A program made the position numbers and the translations under genes. This document shows positions 9,976 to 20,265 of a stretch of 64,000 bases of DNA, in pieces. The notes below the pieces were generated by a model. The model ran no database searches. It saw only the letters and a program-made list of their open reading frames with translations, and was not told the DNA's origin. Origin of the DNA: Yponomeuta sedellus. Lineage: Eukaryota; Arthropoda; Insecta; Lepidoptera; Yponomeutidae. Each line of letters begins with the position of its first letter. Within the stretch, counting starts at the first letter, position 1. Where the stretch lies: positions 20,439,889 through 20,503,888 of the forward strand of contig OW203732.1 of assembly GCA_934045075.1 (NCBI GenBank), in the 5' to 3' direction.

Positions 9976-10035
9976 ATATTTTAAACTTTCGCGACTTGAA
10001 CACGTAGAATATTTTCGGGGCTTAATCGCTTACTT
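9976..10035. repeat. K' element fragment
   Basis: TAACATATTTTAAACTTTCGCGACTTG and GGGGCTTAATCGC match the terminal segments of the K' elements at 32433 and 60848; the rest is missing. Confidence 0.6.
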
Positions 10036-10097
10036 TTATCTACACATATAAAAATAAGAGAGCAGATTGGGGATGCTGCCTTATAGATTTAAATGAA

Positions 10098-10256
10098 ATC
10101 ATCGTCGTCAGGCTATACTAGTCCACTGCTGGACATAGCCCTCCCCTAATGAGCGCCATAGCGCCGTCTTCAGCTTGCCGCACCCAGCATCTGCCTGCAG
10201 TTTTTCGCAGATCGTCACCCCACCTAGTCGGAGGGCATCCCACACTACGTTAAATC
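10098..10256 (-). pseudogene. LINE-D ORF2 C-terminus
   Basis: Minus-strand translation reads a LINE C-terminal block (PPTRWGDDLRKTAGRCWVRQ) that ends in the same CAGCAGTGGACTAGTATAGCC 3' tail found in the LINE-D units. This ties those short units to an autonomous non-LTR element. 5'-truncated. Confidence 0.65.
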
Positions 10257-10683
10257 AAATCAAAAATGTTTTATTCAGAGAAGCACAGAAAGTGTATCTT
10301 AATAAACATTACCAGTTACCTAATATAGACTAGGTGTCAATTTAAAAAACTTGAAAATTTTTGAAGAAAATGGACAACAAAAAACTCCAAACTTAGTCTT
10401 TACAAAGTCCTTAATTAAAAGAGTTTACCTATTATTCAAAAACATAACTGATGCATTAAACTGGCATTTGAAAATGAGAGATTCTAAGCGAACATAATTA
10501 TGTGTCAATGGTTCTGGTAAGTTTGGTATGGAACAATTTTTTTTTTTATGATTCTGAAGTTTTTCCTGTTGAAGCTCAATTCGCTAAGCCGCTATACGAA
10601 AGTTGTATGAATAGTCTTACTACTCGTATTTTTCTAGTCGTGTATCGATGTAAAATAAATAAATAACTTCCAAAGAACACAAT

Positions 10684-10955
10684 CGATATCAACCCTTGTA
10701 GGTATGTCCCCACTGCTGAGGCACGGGTCTCTCCCTGTATCGCAGGAAGGTTAGGTCAAACTCCACCACGGGGGCCAAGTCCGGGTTGGTGGGATATAGT
10801 AAGACAGTGGCGGGTCTTACTGTCAGAAGTTATCAAACCGCCCATAGGGCCTCTGACATAGCCTAACGACTGCCGTTACATGACAGCCAGCACCATCGGC
10901 TTAAAGTGTCTTGCACGGAAGCACTCGAGGTCACCTAAAACCGCGCCTCATCATC
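10684..10955 (-). repeat. 5S-SINE, head truncated
   Basis: Antisense body from CCCCACTGCTGAGGCACGGG to ATGACAGCCAGCACCATCGG, then breaking off before the 5S-like head. It adjoins a subfamily-2 fragment. Confidence 0.85.
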
Positions 10956-11070
10956 ATCAAGCCATTATGTCCCCACCGAGAGGCACGGGCCTCTTCCCTG
11001 AGGAAGGTATAAGCCATACTTCACCACGGGGGCCAAGTCCGGATTGGTGGAGGCTAGCAAGACTAATGGT
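10956..11070 (-). repeat. 5S-SINE subfamily 2 fragment
   Basis: CATTATGTCCCCACCGAGAGG and GAAGGTATAAGCCATACTTC match the 3' half of subfamily 2, joined directly to an inverted fragment of the main subfamily. Confidence 0.75.
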
Positions 11071-11071
11071 T

Positions 11072-11246
11072 AAGCCATGTCAGATGCCTTATGGGCGGCT
11101 TGATAACTTCTAGCAGTAAGACCCGCCACTGTCTTACAATCCTCCACCAACCCGGACTTGGCTCCCATGGTGGAGTATGGCCTAACCTTCCTGCAATGCA
11201 GGAAGAGACCCGTACCCCAGCAGTGGTGACATACAAGGGTTGTTAT
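11072..11246 (+). repeat. 5S-SINE 3' half, inverted
   Basis: TTAAGCCATGTCAGATGCC through GTGGAGTATGGCCTAACC to GACATACAAGGGTTG in sense orientation. With the preceding two entries it forms a back-to-back mosaic. Confidence 0.8.
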
Positions 11247-11665
11247 TGCATTTTTATCGGATGCATAGATAGATATTTTGTTATAATTTAAATTGGCCTC
11301 TTTTTGCCGCAGCTCTTTTCACGACCACTTCGATATATATTCGTCAACATTTCCAAGAGTGTCCATATTCAGAGAGAGTCCATATACACGGTGAACTTCG
11401 CTCAGCGAAAAACTTTAATTCAGCTCCACGTGAATAGGCCGGGACCTTTTGAGCGTCAAAAAACATGACTCCTTAACTCTGAAACTCGAGGACTATTATT
11501 CGAACACTGACCCGTGACGGGATAAACCGAATGTAGCCCTTTACATTCAAAGCTCTCGGTCCTGCTGATTTCATATTCAATGAGTTATACGGCGGGAAAT
11601 GTAGGTGGCATAGTAACAGGCGGAGAGTCGGCGTTTACACTCTTGGCAAATTTTAATTTAATTCA
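11247..11665. other. Unassigned sequence
   Basis: No gene or repeat recognised. Confidence 0.3.
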
Positions 11666-11667
11666 GA

Positions 11668-11870
11668 CGACCTCTGTGGCGTAGCGGTAGCGCATCTGCT
11701 TATCATGCAAAAGGTCCTGGGTTCAATCCCCGGCTGGGGACAAAAAACCCAGGTCTTGAATGTTAACATGGTTGAGATGTCGTTGTTTCCGGTACCCACG
11801 ACACAGGGTATTCTAGTGTGCGGCCAGAAGCAATGTATGTTTGTTTGATAGTATGTAAACGTAAAAAACT
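11668..11870 (+). repeat. SINE-T3, tRNA-derived
   Basis: The tRNA-like head (TGGCGTAGCGGTAGCGCATC, B box GGTTCAATCCC) is followed by the body AAACCCAGGTCTTGAATGTT, GTCGTTGTTTCCGG and CCACGACACAGGG. Same organisation at 49997 and, inverted, 12640. Confidence 0.8.
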
Positions 11871-11904
11871 GTGAATGTAAATTAAAACGTTCGGCAAGCC
11901 GCGA

Positions 11905-12095
11905 ACCTTCACATGCACGTGCCTTCCGTGCTTCGCAAGGCACGTCAAGGCGTTGGTGCCGGCTGTCATGTAATATCAGTCGTTAAGCCATGTCAGAGGC
12001 CTTAAGGGCGGCTTGATAACGTCTGACAGTAAAGTCTGCTACTGTCTTAAAATCCTCCACCAACCCGGACTTGACCCTCGTGGGTTATAATATTT
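11905..12095 (+). repeat. 5S-SINE central fragment
   Basis: Sense strings CCGTGCTTCGCAAGGCACGT, AGTCGTTAAGCCATGTCAG and AATCCTCCACCAACCCGG; both ends are missing. Confidence 0.8.
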
Positions 12096-12167
12096 TTTTA
12101 TCACCAAAATTTTTCTATTAGTGAAAATATTTTTTCATTGACTGATTGAGTAACAAACATCTATACG

Positions 12168-12225
12168 GACTTCCACATTTATAATATTAAGTAGGATGCT
12201 ATTTAATATTATAAATGTGGAAGTC
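12168..12225. repeat. Perfect 23-bp hairpin
   Basis: The arms 12168-12190 and 12203-12225 are perfect inverted copies (GACTTCCACATTTATAATAT in the left arm) around a 12-nt loop. The arm resembles the terminal TTTATAATATTAGTAGGAT of RTE LINEs, so two inverted LINE ends are one explanation. Confidence 0.6.
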
Positions 12226-12256
12226 TATGAATATAAAAAAGATAGATAACGTTATC

Positions 12257-12620
12257 TTTATCAACCCTTGTATGTCCCCACTGCTGGGGCACGGGTCTCT
12301 TCCTGCATCGCAGGAAGGTTAGGCCATACTCCACCACGGGGGCCAAGTCCGGGTTGGTGGAGGATTGTAAGACAGTGGCGGGCCTTAATGTCAGAAGTTA
12401 TCAAGCCGCCCATAAGGCCTTTGACATGGCTTAACGACTGCCATTATATGACAGCCGGCACCAACGGCTTTACGTGCCTTGCGAAGCACGGAAGTGCTCT
12501 GAAAAATGCCACTAGCGGTAGTCACGGGACTCTCACCCATCCCGTACCTGACCGCGCATGTTGTTGCTTAACCAAGTGATTGATTCCAATCACTCGGTTC
12601 GCCTAGGCCACGAGCGCTTC
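12257..12620 (-). repeat. 5S-SINE, full length
   Basis: Minus-strand order: GAAGCGCTCGTGGCCTAGG, then the 5S-like head with GGTTAAGCAACAAC, GCGCGGTCAGGT and GGATGGGTGA. The central body and the CAGTGGGGACATACAAGGG end follow, with a short GATAA-rich tail. GTTAAGCAAC and GGATGGGTGACC are conserved elements of the 5S rRNA internal promoter (established). The 103-codon open frame on the other strand is a by-product of the repeat. Confidence 0.9.
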
Positions 12621-12639
12621 ATATCATAACATAATATTT

Positions 12640-12800
12640 ACATACAGCCACATACATTGCTTCTGACCTTACACTAGGATACCCTGTGTCGTGAGAACCA
12701 GAAACAACGACATCACAAACATGTAAACATCCAAGACCTGCGGGTGTGTTTTTTTGTCTCCAGCCGGGTTCGAACATTGCGCCACAGAGGTCGTCATCAT
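12640..12800 (-). repeat. SINE-T3, B box and body
   Basis: Antisense CACTAGGATACCCTGTGTCGTG, AACGACATCACAAACATG and AACATCCAAGACCTG are the T3 body; the head is partly deleted between the B box and CCACAGAGG. Confidence 0.75.
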
Positions 12801-12960
12801 CAACAAGATTCATCATCATCATTATCATAACCCCACTGCTGCCCACTGCTGGGTCCCTTTCCCCCACTCTCATGGTCCTTTGCCATCCGCACCCATGAAC
12901 CCTTCGCCGACTCAACTGTATTGTTAATAGGCTGTTGGTCTGCCCACTAACCATCGTCCT
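12801..12960 (-). repeat. SINE/LINE 3' tail with ATG-type microsatellite
   Basis: The reverse complement ends GGGACCCAGCAGTGGG followed by a GATGATGATGAAT-like tail, the usual end of Bm1-related and some LINE families. The interior is not recognised. Confidence 0.4.
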
Positions 12961-12984
12961 ATTAGACGGATAAATAGATCGTTA

Positions 12985-13356
12985 TCATCGTTATCAACCC
13001 TTGTATGTCCCCACTGCTGGGGCACCGGTCTCTTCCTGCATCGCAGGAAGGTTAGGCCATACGCCACCACGGGGGCCAAGTCCGGGTTGGTGGAGGGTTG
13101 TAAGACAGTGGCGGGCCTTACGGTCAGAAGTTATCAAGCCGCCTATGAGGCCTCTGACATGGCTTAACGACTGCCATTACATGACAGCCGGCACCAAGGG
13201 CTTAACGTGCCTTGCGAAGCACGGAAGCGCTCGGAAAAATGCCACTAGCGGTAGTCACGGGACGGTCACCCATCCTGCACCTGACCGCGCCTGTTGTTGC
13301 TTAACTAATGTGGTTGTTTCCAATCACTTGGTTCGCCTAGGCCACGGGCGCTTTTT
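12985..13356 (-). repeat. 5S-SINE, full length, target duplication
   Basis: Complete copy, closely similar to 12257. TAAATAGAT stands on both sides (near 12970 and 13356), giving a 9-bp target duplication; the insertion lies exactly at the end of a Jockey-like 3' UTR. Confidence 0.88.
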
Positions 13357-13565
13357 AAATAGATAGAATATCCTTTATTGCATGTGCAGTCGCCTGCACT
13401 AATATGTAAACACGTTAGAACCTTGTCGCATTAACCACTTCTAGCCAGATTTATGGAGAATTGACTATTTTGAATTTGACAAGGTACTGAGGTGCATACA
13501 ATGTTAGTACCAGTGAATATACACCAGGAATTACATACGAGACTCAAACAATAATAGTTCTCCTT
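13357..13565 (-). repeat. Jockey-like LINE 3' UTR interrupted by a short insert
   Basis: Antisense ATAGAATATCCTTTATTGCATG at 13360 continues as ATACACCAGGAATTACATACGAG at about 13520. The roughly 125 bp between carries inverted ACCTTGTC / GACAAGGT blocks and may be a small MITE. Confidence 0.5.
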
Positions 13566-13567
13566 AA

Positions 13568-13885
13568 TACATACGTAACCTCACGCCTGTATCCCAGAGG
13601 GGTAGGCAGAGACCAAGGACTGCCACTTGCCACGACCCTGACAGATCACCTTCGCTTCATCAACGTTCATAAGTCCTTGCATGCACGCCTTTGCTAATAC
13701 ATCCCCTATTTGGTCGATGTATGTCCGCCCGGGACGTCTCTTACCAGCCCTTCCACTCACATTCGCAATATATATTTGTTTCGTCAATCTTTCTTCCTTC
13801 ATCCTCTCCACATGTCCAAACCAACACAACATTCCTTTCTCAATTATAGTCACTACATCTTCTTTCAATCCTCATTCCACAACGT
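13568..13885 (-). pseudogene. LINE-L ORF2 C-terminus and 3' end
   Basis: The minus-strand frame encodes KEDVVTIIEKGMLCWFGHVE, KQIYIANVSGRAGKRRPGRT and YIDQIGDVLAK up to GKWQSLVSAYPSGIQA. It ends in the CATACATAACCTCACGCC 3' terminus. 5'-truncated, without the catalytic domain. Confidence 0.8.
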
Positions 13886-14344
13886 TTAGTTCTCTTTTAT
13901 CTTCATAATTAAGAAATTACACGTTACCACGTTCTTTTTCTTCTTTGGTACCTTCTTTGGTCTTCTAAGGGTGTGTCCCAGCCAACGCCATTACCCTGAT
14001 GTCTTGGGCTCCACGTTATTGTTTTTTAATATGCCATAGTTCTACATTTCAGAACTGTTGATTTGACCAATTGTTTGTTTTGACACTCATTACCATGCGC
14101 ACAGCCGATCTCCGGGGCCCGATCGGACCCTCAGTCCGCGATAAAGCTACTAGTTCTTTGATCTAACTGATCCGGACCAGCGGACACGCTCATAATCTAC
14201 GCTCCGTTGAAACATAGAAATGCGCTTTGATGGAGACTTTTTTATTAGGTAGGGACGAGAGATGTTTAGGGCCCTTTTTGGCACGAAATACCTGGTAAGT
14301 ACCACATACGGCTGACTATTACTGAGCCAGTAAAAGATTTCTAT

Positions 14345-14625
14345 ATCAACCCTGGTACCCGTATGTCCCCACGGCTTGGGCACGGGTCTTTTTCTGTGTC
14401 GCAGGAAGGTTAGGCCATACTCCACCACGTTGGGCCAGGTCCAGGTTGGTGGGAGGTTTTAAGACAGTGGCAGGCCTTACTGTCAGAAGTTATCAAGCCG
14501 CTCATAAGGCCTCTGACAAGGTTTAACGACTGCCATTACATGACAGTCGGCATCAACGGTTTAACATGCCTTGCAAAGCGCGGAAGCGCTCGGAAAAAAT
14601 ACCACTAGCGGTAGTCACGGGACAA
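14345..14625 (-). repeat. 5S-SINE, head truncated
   Basis: Body from GTATGTCCCCACGGCTTGGG to GCCACTAGCGGTAGTCACGG (antisense). The 5S-like head is lost at 14625. Confidence 0.85.
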
Positions 14626-14734
14626 TAGCTACAATTTATTGAAATTTATGAATGTTTGCCAGTAACCTTTAATACTGTTGTGTACGTATCTTATCTTTAA
14701 AGATAAAAAAAATCTTCAATTATCCTAAAAAAGC

Positions 14735-14815
14735 TCTATGTCTAGAATCGAACCCAAGAACTCCGCGATGGTACAAAGCGCGTAACCGCTACCCCAACGA
14801 AGCAATCAATCACCG
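14735..14815 (-). repeat. tRNA-like fragment
   Basis: The reverse complement has GGGGTAGCGGTTACGCGC (A box-like) and GGGTTCGATTCTAGACAT (B box-like) at tRNA spacing. No SINE body follows, so it is an isolated tRNA-like head or a decayed SINE rather than a functional gene. Confidence 0.45.
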
Positions 14816-15485
14816 ACCCTCCACGAAGCCGCGATAAATCAATTTGCAAACTCGTTTTTCCTCAATAAATTATATTAATTTGCATTAAAATGAGTTTTCT
14901 TCGCGCACATCTAACAATTCAAAGAAAACAATTTGACTTTACACCCAAAATACAGTCCAATAAATGGAATCACGTCGAGCTGATTCCGATATTAAATAAC
15001 ATTTCATTCAATAGCAAAAATAAATCACGCCAACCTCTGAACTTTCTCATTAAGCGGGGGAGAGAGAGGAGGCTATACGGCTGAAAGAGTCGGGCATAGA
15101 CCTGTCAGTGACACCTGCCTGTGATTTATTTGTTCGACAGAGTCTGTTTTTGAAGCCTTACTGTGCCTCTGTACTGGTTGGTTGAAGGGAATCAGTGTAC
15201 AAGTTCGATTTATGAAGGAGAGGAATTAAAGCCTAATGGGACAGGAATGAAGCCTGTAAGTCGCCGAAAAAAATACTGAATTAATTTGTTTTTATACGCT
15301 AAGTAAAATTAGAAGCATTTCTATTTTATGGTTCCAATTGAACAGGAACGTGTAGCTTTACTAGTACATTCACATTAGCATTTTTTTACAGTCATTGAAA
15401 GAAATAACGCAGGGCTTAGTACAACCACAGAAGAAAAAACCCTGTATAGTAGAGGACCTCGACAACCCGCTTTTCCCCATAGTTG
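14816..15485. other. Unassigned sequence
   Basis: A 64-codon frame at 14890 has no known motif. No repeat recognised. Confidence 0.3.
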
Positions 15486-15489
15486 GTTT

Positions 15490-15848
15490 CGAAAAGTGCT
15501 CGTGGCCTAGTCGAACCGAGTGATTGGAATCAATCACTTGAGTTATGCAACAACAGGCGCGATCAGGTGCAGGATAGGTAACCGTCCCGTGACTACCACT
15601 AGTGGCATTTTTCCAAGCGCTTCCATGGTTCGTAAAGCACATTAAGCTGTTGTTGCCGGCTGTCATATAATGACAGTCAGAAGCCTTATGGGCGGCTTGA
15701 TAACTTCTGACATTAAAGCACGCCACAGTATTGTAATCCTCCACCAACCAGGAATTGGCCCCCGTGGTCGAGTATGGCCTAACCTTGCTGTGATGCAGAA
15801 AGAGACACGGGCCCTAGCAGTGGGGCATATAAGGATTGATATCGAATG
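15490..15848 (+). repeat. 5S-SINE, full length
   Basis: Sense copy starting GTGCTCGTGGCCTAGTCGAAC. The head shows GAGTTATGCAACAACAGGCGCG and GGATAGGTAACCG (both mutated from the 5S-like consensus). It ends ATATAAGGATTGATATCGA. Confidence 0.88.
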
Positions 15849-16054
15849 ATAACCCGCTTTTTCCTATAGTTTGTTTTGAGAGGCGAAACTAACACCTTTT
15901 CTTTTCTTACTCTAGGCCTATGGCGGCGAACCAATGACACGGGTGCCATTGATGGCACGCGTCCGAATAATTATTCTTAAACTCCAATAATAACGGAGTT
16001 CTCATAAACTTTTACTCAAACAAACGCTGTCGATTCGGCGAGACATATTATTTA

Positions 16055-16222
16055 TATATAAATAAATAAATATTCATGGACATACACAGATCTCGTTAGC
16101 CCTAGACTTAGTACAACTAAATGACTTGTGTTATAGGTGCTAACTCGACGATAGATTTAATACAATAAATAGATAAATAACATCCAAGACCCGAGACAAA
16201 CTAGAAAAGTTCGTTTCCTGGT
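16055..16222 (-). repeat. SINE-T1, head missing
   Basis: Antisense 3' tail ATATTCATGGACATACACAGAT and body CCAAGACCCGAGACAAACTAG; breaks off at GTTCGTTTCCTGG before the tRNA head. Confidence 0.8.
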
Positions 16223-16235
16223 TTGAATATTTTCT

Positions 16236-16425
16236 TAATGAATCGCGATACTCATACATTGTTACATATTAAACGGGCCTAATTGCGCTTATTTATACGG
16301 TAAATTCCCGACGTCTTGGCAGCGTTGCAGGTGCCGTGGTCACGGGTAGACTGAAGTGACGATTAGTCAATTATTGTGGGTAGTCACTTTTAGTTTTACA
16401 TATATTTTTTAAATCTAGAATTAGT
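16236..16425 (+). repeat. K element, partial
   Basis: AATCGCGATACTCATACATTG, ATTAAACGGGCCTAATTGCG, CCCGACGTCTTGGCAGCGTTG and CCGTGGTCACGGGTAGACTG follow the order of the K copy at 17775 read from its other arm. Confidence 0.6.
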
Positions 16426-17500
16426 CGACCGACTCAAAGTAAACGGTGAATCGTGGAAACGTGAGCAAATTCAGAACAGTATGTAGCATAAATAATCAAA
16501 GTAAAATGAAAACTATGACGGTTAAGTTGGCTCCACAAATTAACGCGTAATAGGCGACCGACTGAAAAAAGGAAAACTTCATAAAACTTCCATTGAAAAT
16601 TACTTTGACGAAGTGGTTAGTTCTTTAAAGCAGGTAAAAAGAAACCTCCTTTTTCTTCTATCATAGTTTATTTTAGATTGCCTCATTGCACCCGCATCGT
16701 CGATTCTCGAATTACGTAAAGTTTGTCATTTACAATTGTGAATACTACGAAATTTGAACGCGACAAAAATTATATTTAATTTTTCTTTTTTTTTGTTTCT
16801 GTTGTAGCAAATATACAACATCCGAGACACGGCACCTGAAAAAGTGTAGAAACGTCGGAAAAATGAAATAAGCGTGTGAAATCCGTGTAAAAACTGTTTT
16901 AATTATGTCTAGTGCTCGTGTTAACCTTAGAAAATACCATACAATATGAATCCTGTCTTATTTTGAGCCATGTTCCCCATTTGGGACGCCTGGTACTTGT
17001 CGCGATCATTATGCGAGGCATCCATTCTTTTACGAATTCCTTTGATTTTCGCTCAATAGGGTACCCTCAAAGGAATGTTAAAAATCCTCTCTACATTCGA
17101 GGTACGCTTGGCATGATCGCTTGAGGAGAATTTTGAGTTTCGTATCATTAACGTTAATGGCTGGACACGCTATTTCATGCGAATTGTCGATTTCCGAAAT
17201 AGGAATTTATAAAATAAATTAAAAAAAAACCTTTATTCTACTACTATAAGGTGACAGTTCAAACATTACATTTTGAATGTGTTTCTTATAATCAATTGGA
17301 ATACAAAATAACTTTAAAATATCCAATTAAATTACAAATTAAGAGATGTTAAAGCTCATTGAACATCTTAAATAAACAAGCCTAAATACATAGGAACTTA
17401 GACTGCGACAAACATTTCTGAGCCGGTGACAGCTTCACTTTTCTCATAGTAAACTTGGCGTTTCCATACAAAATTTGACACTACCTCCGGGTCAGATAAC
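16426..17500. other. Unassigned; K-like core at 16815-16890
   Basis: ACGGCACCTGAAAAAGTGTA followed by GAAACGTCGGAAAAATGAAA at about 16830-16870 recalls the GAAACGTCGGG core of K elements; such cores also occur in Penelope-like repeats (family knowledge, not proven here). A 70-codon frame at 16912 shows no motif. Confidence 0.35.
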
Positions 17501-17504
17501 TTTG

Positions 17505-17759
17505 TATAGTCTATTTATCCTTACTTTTCCAATTTAGTAAACAAGATTCTACCGGCAAAGTATGACTTTTTAGTCGAAACCTGCCATATTCCCATAAATG
17601 AAGTAACCTGGGAAACCATTTTGGATAACACGCTGCTATGTTTATAAACAAAGTGCACGAACTTGCAAGAAAATATCTAGTTTCGGCATCAAATGTCAAT
17701 TTTGAGGTTAGAATATTGTTTACTAAATTGGACAAGGACGAATAGACTTTAGCACTATA
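17505..17759. mobile_element. Foldback MITE with about 45-bp arms
   Basis: TATAGTCTATTTATCCTTAC and CCAATTTAGTAAACAAGATTC in the left arm recur inverted at 17705-17759 (GAATATTGTTTACTAAATTGG, AATAGACTTTAGCACTATA). No coding capacity; duplication of the target not clear. Confidence 0.6.
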
Positions 17760-17774
17760 CATAAATAGTATGTC

Positions 17775-18240
17775 CTAATGATTCGCGATACTCATACATA
17801 GTCATATATTAAACGGATCAAATCGTGATTATTTATTAGGTAAAACGTAATTACCTTATTAACATCGACCGAAAGTTCTCTCAACCGATCGACAGTATTA
17901 CCGAAGAATCGTTCGGAAAGCAATTGAAATTATAAAAAACACAAGAATTTCAAAAGAGCGAATGGTTTCAAGCTTTCAAGTACGTGGTATCTAGTGCTAA
18001 GTAAATACAAGTCACGCGCCTTATCACCGGATCGGTCCGTAGACGTAGTGAGTGTTGTGTGTCGGCCAGCTGCGAAAAATTAATAGTGACTGCCCACAAT
18101 AATTGACTCTACTCGCCACTTCAGTCTACCCGAGACCACGGCAACTGTAACGCTGCCGAAACGTCGGGAAATAAGGTAATTACGTTTTACCTAATAAATA
18201 ATCGCGATTGGACCCGTTTCATATATAACTATACATAAAC
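17775..18240. mobile_element. K element, complete foldback copy
   Basis: The left arm (17795-17860) and right arm (18172-18236) are inverted copies of about 65 bp containing TTATTTATTAGGTAAAACGT. The interior near the right arm carries CGAAACGTCGGG and GAGACCACGGCAACTGTAAC. Related copies: 16236, 22525-24262 and 56994. Confidence 0.7.
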
Positions 18241-18600
18241 AGAGCAAAGTGTAAAATCTTCTTTAGATGCAACTGATGATGATGCTTTCCATGCCGATTT
18301 CGGCAACGGCGACCAATTCTGTTTTGTGTTACTCGTGCGTCCTCACATGACTAATGTAACCAAATTTGCAGTAAACGTCCGACCGTTACATAATTGTACA
18401 AAATATTCGAAGGCGCTTTATTTTTTAAATGTTCCCGTCGTAAATCAAGCTCGTGCCTTCGTTAGATGCAACTATTTATTTAATCAAATCAAATCAAATC
18501 AAATCAGGACGGAGACAAGTGGTGACTTCTTATTTCGGGGGCCAAGACCCACTTCGGGTCGCTGAGCCAGCGGAGTAAGAAAATCGAATGCTTTTTTTTA
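18241..18600. other. Unassigned; possible LINE-derived open frame end
   Basis: The plus frame ends in SGDFLFRGPRPTSGR before a stop. The nucleotide phrase GGGGGCCAAGACCCACTTCGG looks like an interspersed repeat, but I cannot place the family. (AATC)n repeats precede it at 18483. Confidence 0.35.
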
Positions 18601-18659
18601 TTCCTGCGCTAAGAATTTATATTCCGTTTGCTGAATGTCAATGTACAGTGTAATATGTA

Positions 18660-19020
18660 GAAACGCTCGAGGCCTAGTCGAACCAAGTAATTGGAATCAA
18701 TCACTTGAGTTAAGCTACAACAAGCGCGGTAAGGTGCAGGATGGGTGACCGTCCTGTGACTACCGCTAGTGGCATTTTTCCGAGCGCTTCCGTGCTTCAC
18801 AAGGCACGTTAACCCGTCGGTGCTGGCTGTCATGTAATGGCAGTCGTTAAGCCATGTCAGAGGCCTTATGGGCGGCTTGGTAACTTCTGACAGTAAGGCT
18901 CGCCACTGTCTTACAATCCAGCACCAACCCGGTCTTGGCCCCCGTGGTGGAGTATGGTCTAAACTTCCTGCGATGCAGGAAGAGACGTACCCCAGCAGTG
19001 GGGACTTACAAGGGTTGATA
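18660..19020 (+). repeat. 5S-SINE, full length
   Basis: Sense copy with GAGTTAAGCTACAACAAGCGCG and GGATGGGTGACCG in the head and GTACCCCAGCAGTGGGGAC at the 3' end, followed by GTTGATAACAATAACG. Confidence 0.9.
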
Positions 19021-19207
19021 ACAATAACGTTAGAGCTGTAGTAGCGCAGAAAAAGGCGGCGGGAACAAAACTCCACTCATTTCCCAAGTCCTAATACATT
19101 TTATGTTATTAATTTGTAACAAAGCATAAAAAACCACAATTACACCACTTTACCAAACCGCTAATGCAGTTTATAGGAAAGCTCATGGTAACAATTTAAA
19201 AAAAAGA

Positions 19208-19372
19208 GGTTTGAAATTTCACTGACGCCGGTGAGTCGCCCATTAGCTCAGTTGGAAGAGCGCTGGCACGGATAGCCAGAGGTCGCGGGTTCGAATCCCG
19301 GCATGGGTAGAGTCTTTAGACTGTAAATAGGTTTTTAAAATTTTCCATAGCACGCGTTAGTGCATTAAAAAG
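19208..19372 (+). repeat. SINE-T2 copy
   Basis: CCCATTAGCTCAGTTGGAAG (A box) and GCGGGTTCGAATCCCGGCAT (B box) with the flanking AATTTCACTGACGCC and TAAATAGGTTTTTAAAATT. It ends CACGCGTTAGTGCATTAAAA. Confidence 0.87.
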
Positions 19373-19384
19373 AATATAACAATT

Positions 19385-19525
19385 TAATTTATAAAAATCT
19401 CGTGACACAGTTTTTATTATCGAACTCCTCCGAAACAACTTCACCGATTTTATAATATTTTTTGTATGTTTGGTAGATCTGAGAATAGGTCGTAGACTAA
19501 CATGTAATAATACGTAAAAAAACTT
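19385..19525 (+). repeat. Repeat family H
   Basis: CTCGTGACACAGTTTTTATTA, GAACTCCTCCGAAACAAC and GGTCGTAGACTAACA recur at 27890 and 28063. Class unknown (RTE- or Helitron-related phrases). Confidence 0.5.
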
Positions 19526-19604
19526 TTGAAAATCAGCTGTTTTAAAAATTTACTTATACGATTTTTATTTTATTTTTATTTTATTTATAAAAATTTACTT
19601 AAAA

Positions 19605-19700
19605 TTTACTTAACAATTTTCGTAAGCACAACACATGCTCAGACTCTTCCGACATAACAACACCCGTAAGTAGATCCGGACTAAAAGTCTACAATTTACT
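19605..19700 (+). repeat. Repeat family Q fragment
   Basis: TTTTCGTAAGCACAACACAT and ATAACAACACCCGTAAGTAG plus GATCCGGACTAAAAGTCTAC are shared with 34490-34887 and 36774-36890. Confidence 0.65.
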
Positions 19701-19914
19701 TATACGATCAACACTACCAACATCCCTACTTCCTGAAGTCTCAAGCATAGGATGGGTTTGCCACATTCTATGTTTCAGCAAACAGCAATATAAATAGCAC
19801 CTGAAACTGGCATCTGTGCCCGCAGCGACATAGGAATGTTTGTGAAGCGATCGATGTTTGGCTGGATCGTGGCAAGTGGCAAAATCTGGTCTCGGTCTTC
19901 TTCATCTTCTTCTT

Positions 19915-20265
19915 CAACCATTATGTCCCCACCAAGGGGCACGGGTCTCTTCTCTAAGGAAGGTATAGGCCATACTCCACCACGTGGGCCAAGTCCGGTT
20001 TGGTGGAGGCTTGTAAGACTAGTGGCTGGTCTTCCTGTCAGAAGTTTTCAAGCCGCCCTAGGGCCTCTGACTTGGCTTAACGACTGCCATCTATTGACGG
20101 CAGCCGGCACCAACAGCTTGACGTGTCTTGCGAAGCACCACTAGCGTTAGTCATAGACGGTCACCCATGCATGCACTGAACGCGCCCTATGTTGCTTAAC
20201 CATTGTGATCGTTTAAGATCACTCAGGCAGCTGGGACTACGAGCGATTCGGTCTCTGTCTACACC
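19915..20265 (-). repeat. 5S-SINE subfamily 2
   Basis: On the minus strand the head reads GATCACAATGGTTAAGCAAC, ATAGGGCGCG and GCATGGGTGACCG, close to 5S rRNA, then TCTATGACTAACGCTAGTGG. The body lacks about 30 bp near 20130. The 3' end is CCCCTTGGTGGGGACATAATG. Confidence 0.85.

Noticed and set aside
12268..13366. Conserved-looking frames (CIAGRLGHTPPRGPSPGWW) at 12268, 13001, 28043, 58015 and elsewhere
   Set aside because: They are antisense translations of 5S-SINE copies; apparent conservation comes from the repeat, and copies carry independent frameshifts.
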